Counted from the first letter of the stretch, positions 45,769 through 57,429 are shown. The stretch is DNA of 64,000 nucleotides from Phytoseiulus persimilis (GCA_037576195.1 CM075101.1:40858001-40922000), one strand, 5' to 3'. The notes: a model not told the origin generated them from the sequence alone. Made by a program: numbers and translations.

Positions 45769-47901
45769 TGTGGCTTCGTTGCAGCTTTTGCCTTGGCGTC
45801 TTGAAACAGGAAACGTCCTCACAGATCTGATTCAACTTGCTCCTCGGTGACTTGACGCACGCTCCTGATTCACACCGTCTCGGGTCCTTCCTCATTAATT
45901 CATCGTGTTCACTTGAGACCTGATCGCGATTCGCGACTAGACAGAATGGATAACGAGACGGATGCATTCAGCAAAAGGCTGACTCGACCGATGGGGAAAC
46001 AAAGCCGTGGCTTGGGGGTTATTTCAAATTTTCTCCGCAGAAAACCCGGTCGTTGAAGACACGCGGGAACCGTGGCCCCGCATGCACATTTCAAGAGTTC
46101 CGAGATCTTCGAAGGTAAGAGGAGATCTCGAAGTGCCCGTTTCGGAGCCGATATCAGAGTGTGGGGTTTCGTCTGATCCGATAAACGGTGCGCGGTGTGT
46201 CGACTCGCTCCTACGCCACCCCAGCAATGGATGCTATCAAAGCGTTTCATTTCGAAACTCCTCGCAACTCTGGGCATGTGTCCCCCTCTATGTTTCGAAA
46301 TTTTCACTGCGCTCCGAATTCCGCGTCACTTCAGCAGACGAAGCTTGCTGCCTCAGATAGAGGATGCCTTGTGAAAGAGGATTTTCGGTTGACTTGCAGT
46401 GAATGAGCAAGCTGCAACGCTGATTGATGAACGGAATGTTCTCAGCGCTCGGCGTATTTCTCCACGTGCTCTCTTTTCCCAGTCTATGACGCAGCACGGA
46501 ATCAACAACCTGGCCAGATATGATAACGGAACACACTAGGAAGGATCGAGTGTTTCGGATATTCAAGCTAATTCCGAATCGAAGAGGATGGGATCTGATC
46601 ACATGGAGCCTCACGGAAGGTTTTCCGCGAATCCGTTCGCATCGCATCTCATCTCCATCACTGCCAACTGCGTCACTGGTCCCGAGTAGCCCGAGATTGG
46701 GTGGCTTTGTTGTGAGACGACGTTACATGGCTCAGGTTTGTTCTGGAAACGGGTCTTCAGGAATGATTGACAGAGCGGAACGTTCCCCTCCCCTCCTGCT
46801 CGCTTATCCGTTTACATGTAAAGTTTGTTGGTAAGATCGCAGTATGCTCGGGAGATGCGAATTCCCTGCACAGCGTCAATGCCACCGGAATTATTGCAGG
46901 TCTGGAGTCCCTCTCAGCGGAGTGTATCAACCCTTGCTTTCATCGCGTCGCGATAAAACCTGTGTATCAGGATTTATACACCCGAGCCACCGCCCAACTT
47001 CGGCAACGGGTCAGCCAGTTGCCCCGCAGGACGGCCAGGGGTGCAGCCTGCTCCCGAGACAGCTTTACACACGAGAACCCGGAGCAGCCTCAAGCTTTGA
47101 ACCAGGTTCGAGTATCGGAACTGCTGCAAAGCCATATGGGGCAACGGCTGTCTGTCCCAAAAGCACGTGGATACTTTCTGCTCAGCCAACCATATCGAGC
47201 GTGCACAAGCATCGGTCAATTTCCGACGAACAAGTTTGCGAGGAACTCTGCAGCGCTTTGGCTTTCAGACCAGAGAGGCCGTTCCTTACCCAACAGACTT
47301 GGAGTGGGGGATCAGGGGGCGCCTCAGGTACGGGGAGCACAATCCTAGAGAATTCCAGGATAACTCCTCTCGAGACGCCAGAATAGCCAAGAGAACGAAA
47401 GCTACGGATTTATCCCGACCGGGAGGGCCATCGAAAATGAGGTTTCGGAACTTACATGATGATGTGGTGGGAACCTGGAGACTGCTCGTAGTTCGACTCA
47501 TCTGCGAAGAGTGTCGATTCGAAGAAGGGACGCCTGGAAGTTTTCGTAACGAAACACGTGGACTGAGTGAAAGTCTCCAACGCATAGCTCCATGGAGCGT
47601 TGGTGGTCTCGGCTCTTCGCTCGCTTCATTCATTCTCCGATCCTGACGAGGAGCGAGTCCACCGACGCATCCAAAGACTCTCACCCGAGAGCGCTCATAT
47701 GCGCACGCAAACATTCTATCGCATAGACATCTCGAAGAAGAGCGTGATTGTTATGCAAAACCGTTCCAAAAATAAATGCACATCGAGCGAATTCCGTATG
47801 ATGTAGAAACAGGCCTCGATTTAACGAGCGACAATGGTTGCAATCAGTTGCTGGTATATCGACGAAAAAGTGTATCGCTCCTCGAGATTGTGGGTGTTCT
47901 A
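45769..47901. other. No supported gene
   Basis: Short frames on both strands without splice or domain support. Confidence 0.4.
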
Positions 47902-48096
47902 ATCATTGTTGTCTCTGTGTAGCTGTATTTCGTTGTTGTGACGACCACTGTTGTCTGTTGTTTCATCACCATCGTCGCTGTCGTTGACAGTGTTAGTCAA
48001 GCGGTTTTTGTGCTCGATTCTTAGCGATCTGCTCAGATCTATTCTGAGTTCATCGGTCGGGTGCGAAGTGATATAATGAAGGAGGAAACTGTGCCG

Positions 48097-48303
48097 CTAC
48101 CCCAAGAGTGCAAGTAAGTCACCGAGCTTGCTCCGGTTGTCGTATTTTCGTCGGTCCTTGAAGATTTCGTCCGCTCCAAATGTTAGACCTGTTGAGACTC
48201 CTTTCAATGGAGCTGCGGCGAATGTCACTGAGAAGAGTCCTTCCCCTCTTTCATCCTCTACCGGTTCCGCCGGCAGCAAACGTATTGAGTCGAGATCCTC
48301 GTT
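48097..48303 (-). CDS. Terminal coding exon of unknown protein
   Basis: A splice acceptor (TCCTTCAG, AG at 48304-48305) opens 68 codons ending in TAG. An in-frame TGA lies only 12 bases upstream of the exon, so the acceptor is required. The peptide is convincingly protein-like: acidic at the start (Asn-Glu-Asp-Leu-Asp), Glu/Pro/Gly-rich, then Phe/Ala/Gly/Thr-rich, then a charged end (Ile-Phe-Lys-Asp-Arg-Arg-Lys-Tyr-Asp) finishing Leu-Ala-Leu-Leu-Gly. Many codons start with G. The same frame remains open for 65 more codons after the TAG (47902-48096). A plus-strand exon-like stretch (48017-48108, ending in a GTAAGT donor) competes for part of this region. The family is unknown. Confidence 0.43.
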   Translation of the reverse strand, partial: NEDLDSIRLLPAEPVEDERGEGLFSVTFAAAPLKGVSTGLTFGADEIFKDRRKYDNRSKLGDLLALLG

Positions 48304-48521
48304 CTGAAGGATTCAATTCCATGGCGCCAGTTGCCTCGTGTCAGGCCTTCCGCCAAGGCTGCAGCGATGTCAACACTTCTGCCGAGGGACATTGTTCCCG
48401 CCAACATGTTTGGACAGACGCTTCGATGCTGTCGAGAGTTCGCAGACACAGAGTTGCAAAAATGCGATCTACGCTGCTCTAGAGCAGCTCCTGCCACGGT
48501 CTCGGTCGCTTCTGTCTTCAT
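48304..48521 (-). CDS. Probable upstream coding sequence of the 48.1-kb exon
   Basis: Directly upstream of the exon above, another minus-strand frame is protein-like for about 40 codons, rich in Ala, Gly, Leu and Asp with many C-ending codons. It runs up to the junction without a stop. No good donor separates it from the next exon, so either a single indel or a weak-donor intron of about 70 nt (GTTGAC) joins them. No motif is recognised. Confidence 0.3.
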
Positions 48522-48641
48522 TCATCCCATTATCTCATTTCAGGCTCTGCGGTTAGTTTCCGTTGGGACACGGTCGGAGTATTCGTCCCGGGAAGCCTCA
48601 TACTCTCTTGCCTCCTCTATATGTGTTGGGTTGTTGAGGGA

Positions 48642-48681
48642 ATGGATGGATGGATGAACGGATGGATGGATAGATGGATGG
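48642..48681 (+). repeat. GATG/GGAT microsatellite
   Basis: About ten imperfect copies of a GGAT tetranucleotide, interrupted by AACG and TAGA. Confidence 0.95.
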
Positions 48682-51261
48682 GCGTTTTCCAGAGTCAACC
48701 ATTAGGCGAGACACGCAGTACACAGATGGGTGGAAAAAGATGACAAAGGAGGCGGATGTGAAATCGGTTGGATGGAATAAGAAGAAGACGAACGACAACA
48801 TCGACATTGACTTCAAAACAGGCCGGAGGAGAGCGTAAAGGGAGAAAACATAGCCAGCATCATACGTACTTGAGAATCGCATTCCCGTATAGTCGACTTC
48901 GCTCTGTTCCTTGTTCTGCTCGCCGGATCCTGGAATCAGCCCGCGCTCGGTTACCTCGTCACCCGTGTTTCCGATTGGCTCGATTGTGGCACGGTTTACG
49001 TGTGCAACGTCCGTTGGAAACGTACGCACATAAATCGTGGCCGCACATATCTATCGCTGTTGCAGTGGTTCTGTTGCAGTTGTTCCCTCGGTCACCTGTC
49101 CTCGACACAGAGCACGACGAGGAGGTCATAACCATTGATGTACAGGTGCTGCCGCTGTCGCCGAACGGTCTTTTCGATTGCGCCTCGTGCTTTCGACTTG
49201 CGTATCAGTGCGCGGTGAGCTTTCGGCTACAATGTTCCGAGTCTTCAGCAACAGCCAACAAAGGGTTAACATCAACGGACACAACACTCTTGCACAGTGC
49301 ACTCAGTGGGGGGAACTTCCTGAATTATCGTCCACAATCATCAACATCGAGAAGGAAAGTCCTTCGCAGATCAAGCTCATCTGAAGAAGCTTTGAATTCC
49401 TCCTCTGTTGCTCTCGCCCTGGGGGATTCGTCTGGGGGTTCGCGTTTGCCGAACACGCACTCCTTCACGTGACCTTCCACCTCGTCGCGTTGCGAGTTGT
49501 TTCAGTCCCGTAGCGTGCCGCGTCACGTTCCCCGGAACTACTCGATGCGAGGCTCTCTGTTCCGAGGACGATGCGCCATCAAAGAAGGAGACTCGGAGAG
49601 AATATCGCGGACGCTGCTCGCATCTACAAGAGCCAACCCGCTCCCGTCGATTCCCGGAGTTACCGACCTCCCCGATACGGCTCACAAATTATTCCCAGAG
49701 CGCGAAAATGCAAATTCCCAGGGTTTGACCGCGAGTTTCATCAAGGAAAAGGGATGAAGACTTCGAGAGATCCTGGCACCATCCGGATCTTTTTGTGGCT
49801 CCTTTCGTTGTCGGTCAAGCACCAGTGCTCGTAAATTCACGTCGAACACTCGGAGCAAAGTCGCGAGTGGGAGAGAACCAATGATGGCTCTTCGAACACG
49901 GATCGAGAAGACGGTGCTGAGAAAAGACGTTGAAGGGGACCTCCGAAGGCGGAAAACTGCTACAAAACGACGGAGTTCCCGTTTTTTAATCAGATTCGGA
50001 GCACGTTCGACTCGTTGTGACTCAGCCAGCCTCCGAAATCACAGTCGTTCCTTTTCACGGATTCGAGTGTGCTCTCCTCTGCAAAGTTGGTCCCCCTCGG
50101 GTAAATAGAGGGCGCGATAGAATGAAGGTAAGAAGTTGGGAAGCCGCATTCGCCGCGAGAGCCTCAATTAACGCGCTGAATCCAACCTTAGCCGAAAATT
50201 TGCTCTGCTCGTAAACGAACTCGACTTCATCAAGGCTATCCAAGCCAAGCGGAGTGAAGTGTTCGTCTCAATCCGCGATTGTGGAGTTGTGAGCTCCACA
50301 TGTGTCGAGATCCTCTTCCGTAAACTCCAATTTATCGCCCAGCGCGAGCCAGCATGGGATCGGAGCCAACTCAGCAAGTTATGCCGCTGCATTGTCTTGT
50401 GGATTACACAAAATTGCACACTTTGCGATTTCACAAACTCAAAGAATGGTTTCGTGAATCCCCATCTCGCGGATCTGCGAGCCCGTTCGTGAGCGCTCCT
50501 ACCAAGAGTCCCCGCGGATATTCATGGCAGCTAGCGAGAACGCTCAACTACCATCAGCTCTTCCTTCTAATACCGAATCTTCGGGAATCGAGATTATTCT
50601 GATTCCCCGAAACCATCCACGAGAATTCTTGATCGGCGTCGTGCTCCTCCTCCAGCGTTCTGATCGGATCATTTCCTCCGTTTCTGAGGTGTGCTTGTGT
50701 GATCAACATTGACGTGCGTTCTCGGTTAATGTGGCTCCATCCCTGAGTCTCGTTACCCCCATCCCAACTCACGCTGGAACTCATTCCGGAGAAGTTCAGT
50801 TCCGGCAGCAAAAAAAGAGGAGGAATCAAATCGCAGAAACGTCGTCGGTGTAATGGTTCCATGAGCGTTCTCCCTCCGAAGAGTGATATTTCCAATAATG
50901 GTATCGATTCTCTGTCTGCTCCAACCTCCCGTTGCTCCGTTATCGTTCCATCAATTACCCAGAGTGATATCACATGCAGCCTCTCGCTCTCATGCAGAGT
51001 CTGTATCATGTCTGACCTGATCCGTCTCTCAAATTGCTGTCTGTGCTGATACGGATGTCTGCTTCTTCCCTCTCCTATTTGGTTCCAGTTAAGACAGTTC
51101 CCGTGTGCATGCTCGTTGAGCTTCAGTAGCAGCGCTTATCTAGCTTTCTCTGTCTGCTCCGGCGAGTATGCTCGCTTCTGGTCGGCGTCTAATTGTCTAG
51201 TTATGAAGGCTCCTCCCTTATCTTCGTGTGTGGCGTTACAGTGGGGTACAGTTTTTCATCC
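48682..51261. other. No firmly supported gene
   Basis: An ATG at 49138 opens a short Cys/Arg-rich frame that could be spliced in phase to a protein-like end at 49254-49384 (donor GTGAGC, acceptor TCTTCAG). The implied 34-nt intron is very short, so this is only a hint. The remainder shows shadow frames. Confidence 0.3.
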
Positions 51262-51706
51262 ATGTCATCGGTGATCGTTTTTTTGTGCGTTCTTTTTCTG
51301 TTGTCGGTGCATCTTAAATGTTCGTGTGTCCCTGAGCAGCTGAACAAGCGAGCGCAAACGCTTTATGTTTTTCCTCCAGGAGATGGCTCTCGACCAGTTT
51401 CACATGCTCGAGCTCCGGCTGTTGGACAGCCCTCCTTCCAGAGGACAGCCCCTCCTGTGTGAGACACTCAGGCTCTCCGCTGTGCCGGCCTATGCGCTGT
51501 CCTCGTGCAGTGCTCCGTAGAAGGGCCTGCTGCAGCAAGTTGCCGAACGGCGGAAAATTCCAGTGGCCATAGGGCCGGACGACAGAGAAGTATGCAACAT
51601 TCTTTCGTGCGGAATGATCGACAACAGCAAACGGGTGATCGTTCGAAACGGTCTCGTACCTAGACGACGACACGATGTGCGCAACTCAGAGGCCAAAGCT
51701 TTTTAG
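51262..51706 (+). CDS. Possible small secreted protein, two exons
   Basis: ATG at 51262 starts a classic signal peptide: short polar head, then about 13 hydrophobic residues (Val-Ile-Val-Phe-Leu-Cys-Val-Leu-Phe-Leu-Leu), then Cys/Ser before a Pro/Gln/Asn region. The first exon ends at a GTGTGAGA donor (GT at 51457 or 51459). A 64-nt intron ending CTCCGTAG at 51520 leads in phase 0 to 61 charged codons with two Cys near a Val-Cys-Asn-Ile-Leu-Ser-Cys motif and a basic Arg-Arg-Arg segment before TAG at 51704. The intron size matches the one at 54.85 kb. The mature product would be about 105 residues. It could be a neuropeptide-like or other secreted factor, but no family is recognised and the splice sites are only moderate. 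Confidence 0.33.
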
Positions 51707-52134
51707 AGACTTGATCTGGACGATAGGTACCTATTGAAACTGAGTGTTTCGTGTAGCTGTGCTGTGGAGTGGAGTTGTCAGTCGAGTGGCCCACAAATCA
51801 GCTCACCTATGGGCTGTCTGCTTGCAGTTTCCCCCGAAGAAGAGTTTTGTGAGAAGTATGATGATCGTTCGCCGAGTGCTGGAATTGGCACATGCATGCC
51901 GCGCCCTCCGCGAATGCTGCAACACAAAAGACGCATTAGTACCACGGACGGTCCACACAGCTCCGGAAGACGGAGCGGAGCTTGATGTCGTCCCGCGATC
52001 GAATACACTTTCATGAAGCGGGCTCCTACAGTGGAACTAATTTCCTCGGGGAAGTAATATCTCTCGGTTGAGACAAAGCCCTGGAAGCGGAGCTTTGCGA
52101 ACAGGAAAGTTTCCGGTCAGCAGAGCCCAAAGCT

Positions 52135-52166
52135 CTGCCGGGTTTTCGAGCTGCCGGGTTTTCGAG
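52135..52166. repeat. 16-bp perfect tandem duplication
   Basis: CTGCCGGGTTTTCGAG occurs twice with no gap. A 6-bp hairpin (CAGAGC / GCTCTG) overlaps its left end. Confidence 0.95.
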
Positions 52167-52544
52167 CAATGCGAGAGTCATACTGCGAGAAAACCTTCAC
52201 GGTACCTGAGCTTCTCAATACAAAAGTTCTCCGGAACAAAGGTCCCTTGTAGAGGATGCTTCAGGGTTCGACAGAGGTACGTTGCGCAGAAGTAACTCGC
52301 ACCCAATTCAGCGTCATGTGTTGAATGCGGGGAGCGGTTTGAAATTTCACCTCCAACGAAAATACTGAGAACGCCACTGATTAAGATCCATGGTACTCTC
52401 AAGTCGGTTGATCACAAACGGGGAACCCGCGCCGAGGCCCGCGCTCATATTTCTCCTTTAAAGTTTCTCGGCAGCAACGAGATGGTTTCATCAGAAAGAA
52501 CGAGAAAGATGAGCTCCGCGGTATTCCGCCGAGTGGCTCGAATA

Positions 52545-52562
52545 CTCTCTCTCTCTCTCTCT
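52545..52562. repeat. (CT)9 microsatellite
   Basis: Nine uninterrupted CT dinucleotides. Confidence 0.97.
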
Positions 52563-52853
52563 TCGTCTGAATGACGCCAACACGTCCCGAATTCATCTGA
52601 CTCCTCGAAAAAGTACTTCCGGAAACTCCGCATGCCCGCATGCAGAACAGGGGGCTTCACGGTTCAACTGTGATGTCCAAAGCTGAGGTTGTCTCAACGA
52701 ATTTCAATATCAGTGGGTGCGTCCGTTTGCAACGCTCCCCAGAGATCGCTTAGGTTGGACGGGAATCGAAGCACCGGAAATTCCTTTCAATGGCTGTCTG
52801 CGGTCTGAAACTTGTCGCGCTCCCACGGCGTCTCTGCCACCACCGGTTAACAC

Positions 52854-52876
52854 CTCGTTTGCTCGGAGCAAACGAG
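52854..52876. repeat. 23-bp palindrome with one-base centre
   Basis: CTCGTTTGCTC and its exact reverse complement flank a single G. Such a close dyad could be a protein-binding site or cruciform-prone sequence. No flanking gene gives context. Confidence 0.93.
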
Positions 52877-54525
52877 TTGTCTGTGGACACTACCGAGCAC
52901 AAATGTCATTGAAGTGAGAGAATGTCATCTCAGAGCTGTACGGCGAGCAGGCATTGGTCGTTCCTCTGGACAACCACTTCAATGGAGTTCCGTCGAGGAT
53001 GCCGAGAGAGTGACGCGCGCCATGCGGGTACGCATGTCGACTCATCGCATGACTGTGAGCAGGCGCTTGCAGATCGAGCTCCTCGAAGGCCGCTGGACTC
53101 CGGTCGCGACCGCGTCAGTCTGAGCGTGATTCAAGGAAATAGCTCAGCCGGCAGGGTTCTCCCGGAGACGAGAATGGAACGTCAATCCCGAAGTGTCGCC
53201 GACAACGCGTGGATGTCGCCACCCTGCATGTGTTCCTCGAAACGGACGACTAGTGCACGCGTCTGTTCGTTCTCAGGGGCGCCTTCTGCTCGACGGAGAA
53301 GAAACAGAGGACAACCGTTTCCCTCGGTGCGTTCGAGTACCGGCTTCCCCTCCGTTTACAAACAGTCGTCGTCGGAGTCAGAATTGACAACCGACAGGAA
53401 AATGTCAGACCGAGAACTCTTTTGCATAGCCTTCTCCGCGTTGCGCTCGAATCGGCAAACCGATTGTCGAATTTCTTTCAAGGCCATTGTCGCGAAAAGC
53501 CAATTTCGGTCCGGGTCCATCGAATTTCGTCTGCTTTAAATCGTGAACAATTCGATTGCGGTTGGATTCCTGACGGAAGGACGGGAGCATTCGCGTTTCA
53601 CGAAACGCGCGCCACGAACAATGTCCGCCGAGGGAAAATATTTCTGTTTGCAACTTGGCTCGGCCGGAGCAACTGCATAACATATTCAGTGTTCGCCTCT
53701 CTCTAGGAAGCTCCGAACGCCCGGAAAGAAACGGGTCTACGCATTCGAAACGGGATGCTAGAGCATCTCTTCGTCAGGCGTTCGTCGAATCAGAACGTCA
53801 TAGGGAGAGAGATGCGGAAGTCGAATCGAGCACGATTCCGCAAATATGCGAGCAGGTAGCAGCAGAGTCGCAGGAGCGCGTAACCGTTCCATCGGACGAC
53901 CGTATCTCGTGCTGACATTCGCTGTGAATGTGATTCGTTCCGAGGTCTTCGTAACCACCGGTTGGCAAACAAACCGACGCACGAAAGCACGGATGGATGC
54001 TCGAGTAGAGAGATAGTTTCTGTTCGCAGAAATTCCGACGTTTGCTTCCGCCTGGCGGAACATCAGACGACATGGCCGAAAATTTCTTTCGCGACTTTCC
54101 CTCCACCGCACGAGCTGCGTTCACAGATCGGCGGTGCTTTTGGCGTTGATTCCCCTCGGTACAGAGACCAGCGCTGAATTCTCCAACGCCATAGGATGCG
54201 TGTCGTTTCCTCGCTCCCCGGAGAACTTGTGAATCGAAGATGGTTTCAAAGGAAGACTAAGAAGCCATCGGCCCTGAACGGAACCATGGAGAAATAGGAC
54301 CCGGACAGACTCCGTTTCAGGTCTTCAGTCAAGCCGTGAGCACCGCACGTCGTGAAACTCAGTCCCTGGCTCAAAGTAAGCCACGTTAGAACTAACGAGT
54401 TTCCCATGCTACAATTCGTTGACGCCCTTTCCGAGGAGCTGTCTCTTTGTAACCCGATACAAGACTGCTTAGCTTGCGGCGCATTCTTCAACACAAAGCC
54501 CACAGGAGAGGTTTCTAGTCGACTC

Positions 54526-54590
54526 GCCTGCCTGCCTGCCGGTCGGTCGGTCACTCGGCCGCCGGGCGGGCGGGCAGGCGGTCGGAGCGG
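54526..54590. repeat. GC-rich CTGC/GGTC/GGGC tetranucleotide cluster
   Basis: Short runs of (CCTG), (GGTC) and (GGGC) follow one another, and the outer parts are imperfect inverted copies of each other. It lies about 110 bases beyond the stop codon of the minus-strand membrane-protein gene, so it may be in its 3' untranslated region. Confidence 0.85.
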
Positions 54591-54697
54591 AATGACGACA
54601 CGGGCCCAGACGAAATCGGTGTTCGTTTGTTTGAGCATTAAAGGGCACTGCGACTCGGAATGCGAGTCGTGCACTAGCGGGTTTTTGTTCAGCCGTT

Positions 54698-55158
54698 TCA
54701 GCAGCTGTTGCTACGGCCGTCGTCGCAATTGTTGCTGCCGTTAGTGCACTGGTAACAGCAGCAGCCGTTGTTACAACTGTTGTTCAGCGAGGCAGTCGAG
54801 GGCAGGTGTCTAAAAGATGCGGGAAGCTCGAGGAAGCTCCTTCGGCTGTGAAGGAAAGAAACAGCGGCGAGGGTGGGCGAAGGGAGAAACCGGCACTCAG
54901 TACTCACCCTCCGCGAAGGCGTTTCCGATGTTCCTTCCTCCGGAGTCGCATGGCTCGGTAGCGAAGTGCGCAGATTATTATGAAGGCGATGATTGGGAAG
55001 AAGATGATGCCGCTTAGAATCGGAATAAGAACTGGTCGGGGGTCGAGGTGAGGTGGGAGCTGTTGATGGGGAGTGGTCACATTGGATCGACCTTTGGTGT
55101 GGGTTTGGGGAGGCTGGGTCGGGAAGTACGTAGCGGGAATCGAGGGAATGATGAAATC
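54698..55158 (-). CDS. C-terminal part of a single-pass membrane protein, two exons
   Basis: Exon 55158-54908 (251 nt), a 62-nt intron (54907-54846), and exon 54845-54698 with stop TGA. The donor is GG|GTGAGTA and the acceptor TTTCTTTCCTTCACAG, both near-perfect and in phase 2. Counting from 55158: a Pro/Thr-rich stalk with an N-glycosylation site (Asn-Val-Thr, residues 26-28), a membrane helix at residues 43-65 (Val-Leu-Ile-Pro-Ile-Leu to Ile-Cys-Ala-Leu), and a strongly basic stretch at 66-82 that marks the cytosolic side. The tail (84-132) ends with seven Cys among Asn, Gly and Ser. Codons end in C very often. This suits a type I surface protein. The family is unknown and the Cys-rich cytosolic tail is odd. 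The N-terminal exons lie further left on the minus strand, at higher coordinates. Confidence 0.68.
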
Positions 55159-55205
55159 CTGGACGTATTCACGCCACAGGAGAATCCACCGTCAACCTCA
55201 CTCTA

Positions 55206-55346
55206 GCGTCTACGGATCAATCGTGGAGGATGTGTTCGTTGTGGTGCGAACGGCGGTGACGGTGACCTCGTCGTCGTCTTCGTCGTGGGTTTTTCGTCTT
55301 CGTCGTCGTCGTCGTCGTAGTAGAGATACTCGTCGACTTCGTCCTC
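55206..55346 (-). CDS. Probable acidic stalk exon of the same membrane protein
   Basis: An acceptor (CAAATCAG, AG at 55347-55348) opens a frame with Glu-Asp-Glu-Val-Asp-Glu-Tyr-Leu-Tyr-Tyr, then a run of Asp/Glu, then Thr/Pro/Lys-rich sequence. G/C-ending codons dominate. Acidic-Tyr and Thr/Pro stretches are common in extracellular stalks, which fits its place upstream of the membrane helix. The junction to the next exon (acceptor at 55159-55160, phase 0) has no convincing matching donor in this frame. A GAG|GTCACC donor in another frame would fit in phase. The right end given here is therefore uncertain. Confidence 0.38.
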
Positions 55347-55348
55347 CT

Positions 55349-57429
55349 GATTTGAGGGTGTTCACCGTTCACTGCCACCGAATTTCCGTCGTTACGTAAA
55401 ACGTTCTCCCTGTCCTGACTACGAACGTTTTCCGTCAGAGATGCGTTCGTCCGCTGGAACGACAACAACAAATGAGACTGAGAAGCGCATAAGGAGCGAA
55501 TGAAGGGACTCGTTAGAGGCCCTTTCTCTCCATCTGTAACAAATCGATTGCGTAAAAGAAGAAAACGTGTTCTATCGGAGCAAGTCGAGCCGATGAGGGG
55601 AAATTCATTCAGATAACATACGCGCGAGCTCGTATCTGTGTCGATTCGCAGAAGAAGCAGGTAGAGCTTCGCCTGTACATAAAATATCAGCAATGGAAAA
55701 AGGGAATGGAGAAGAACCGAAAAAAGTTCTGCCAAATGAGAGCGCGAACTAGAACGATAACGAATGAATGTGAACTATGGAGCGGAACGTGAAAATATCC
55801 CTGTTTTCATAGCCGTTAGCTGGGAGTGAAATGAGCTGTCGAAGGGTCATCAACGAACGAGTGATTCGAGTCACTGTGCACGGATGAAGGTATGGTCTTC
55901 CAACGGCCCAATGCACGCAAGGATGTGACGCACGAACGGAGCTGCACATGATGGGCATTGTGGCGATTCCACTGCGACAACATGTGCCGGGGATAACAGT
56001 CTCCCAAAGTGGGTATTCTCCCTGGAATGCTCCCTGTCAGGAGATCGTTGGCGGAGAGACCGGTTCGTTCCAGGAGAAGTGTCTTCCCTCTCGTTGAGAG
56101 GCACCGTCTGTTAGAAAGGCGCTCGAGCTGCAACGCGAAGCCCTCCGGTCTGAATCCCGAACTGACAAATGCAAACGACCGAATACAGGAAATTGATTGA
56201 AAAGACGCAGTGACAATCCGTGACAATTATGGAACCAAGTCGGGGTCCGGATTGAAGAGAGCTTCGTGTCATGCTCCCCGCCCGCCGAGAGGTTCTGCTA
56301 CGCACTTTTCTAGACATACATCGCAGGATGTCGACTCGTGCATTGGATCTCAGCACTTGAGCACCGGGGAATTCGGATCACGGAAAGAACAAGCTTCTGT
56401 CCCGCGCCGGTCTGGGAGCGAGCTGACGTGGAAAGTATTCCAATGAAAACAGCCAGAGGGGGTAAATAGATGCTGATTCTCCTCTCCGTGACGGTCACCG
56501 AAGACCCGCACGTTGGCCCTCATTCTTTACTGATCGTCTTCCTGCACAATTCCTGACATGGAAACGCTGGCGCGATATCGAGAAACCGCCGAACAACTCA
56601 CATTCTCTGAGCATATTTCGACGTACACCTTCCGTAGGGAACGTCCTGCACACGCAAACACTTTAGGTCACCATTTTCGTGCACGATAAGTCCCAAGTGA
56701 GTTAGTCGCGAGCACTACAGAAAGTTAGCATGTCTTGTGTCCCGGGGCGCACTCTGCAATGTTCAACGCGGCTTCCCGCGTCAAGTACACGGAGCTATCT
56801 GACGTGCGGGATCCGACTCGCGAACTACAACAAGGGCGAGGAGCCTTCCCTCCTCCTCGTACTCAAGTTCTCTCCCCAGGACTCAACCGGACGAACGGTC
56901 CTCGCGAAACGGCAAGCAAGCAACCGACGAACCAACCGAGCGCTCGCTCGCCCGAACTAACCAGCTATTCTCCTCGGGCTACATGACGCACCCGCAGGGC
57001 TCCACTTCGACGCGGTCGAGCGTGCTGTCCAATAACTCGCGCATGTATTAAAGGAATCGATGCCCGAAATAGATACTACATGAGAACCCGACGCCCGAGT
57101 CCGTTGAAGCCTCGTGAGTTCAAGACCTCGGCCGTCAAGGATCTGAGACGATTCGAATGGAAACGACCTGGAGGAAACAGTGCGGCGTTACTTTGTTCTG
57201 GGTCGTAGCGAAGCCGAAGCGCTCACCGAGGGCCTGGCGTTCGTTTCGCTCTGAGTTTCCACAACTTTTGGTGCAGACCATTGCCGACTGCGAAGTTTTC
57301 TCGCCTGAGGCGAATCCCCATCGGATTCCGAGGTGGCATATTTCCTTTCGCTCGATTCGTTAATTGGAATCCCAATATCACGGACCCGAGTTCCGGCCTC
57401 ACAAGGACTTCGGGATCGAGGTTTCACAG
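55349..57429. other. No supported gene; possible upstream exons of the membrane protein
   Basis: On the minus strand, a GTATGT donor near 55620 follows a 51-nt stretch starting after a good TACAG acceptor, and another acceptor (TTGTTACAG) lies near 55537. These could bound small exons but give no recognisable peptide. Confidence 0.3.

Larger units (their letters stand above)
51707..54697. other. No supported gene; small repeats listed separately
   Basis: Short shadow frames only. It contains the 16-bp duplication, a (CT)9 tract, the 23-bp palindrome and a GC-rich imperfect inverted repeat. Confidence 0.4.

Noticed and set aside
48768-49472. 234-codon plus-strand frame as a gene
   Set aside because: It starts in Arg/Ser-rich shadow sequence. 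Only short inner parts look coding, and these fit other frames equally well.
54526-54590. Transposon end
   Set aside because: The pattern is explained by adjoining tetranucleotide runs; no target duplication or partner end.
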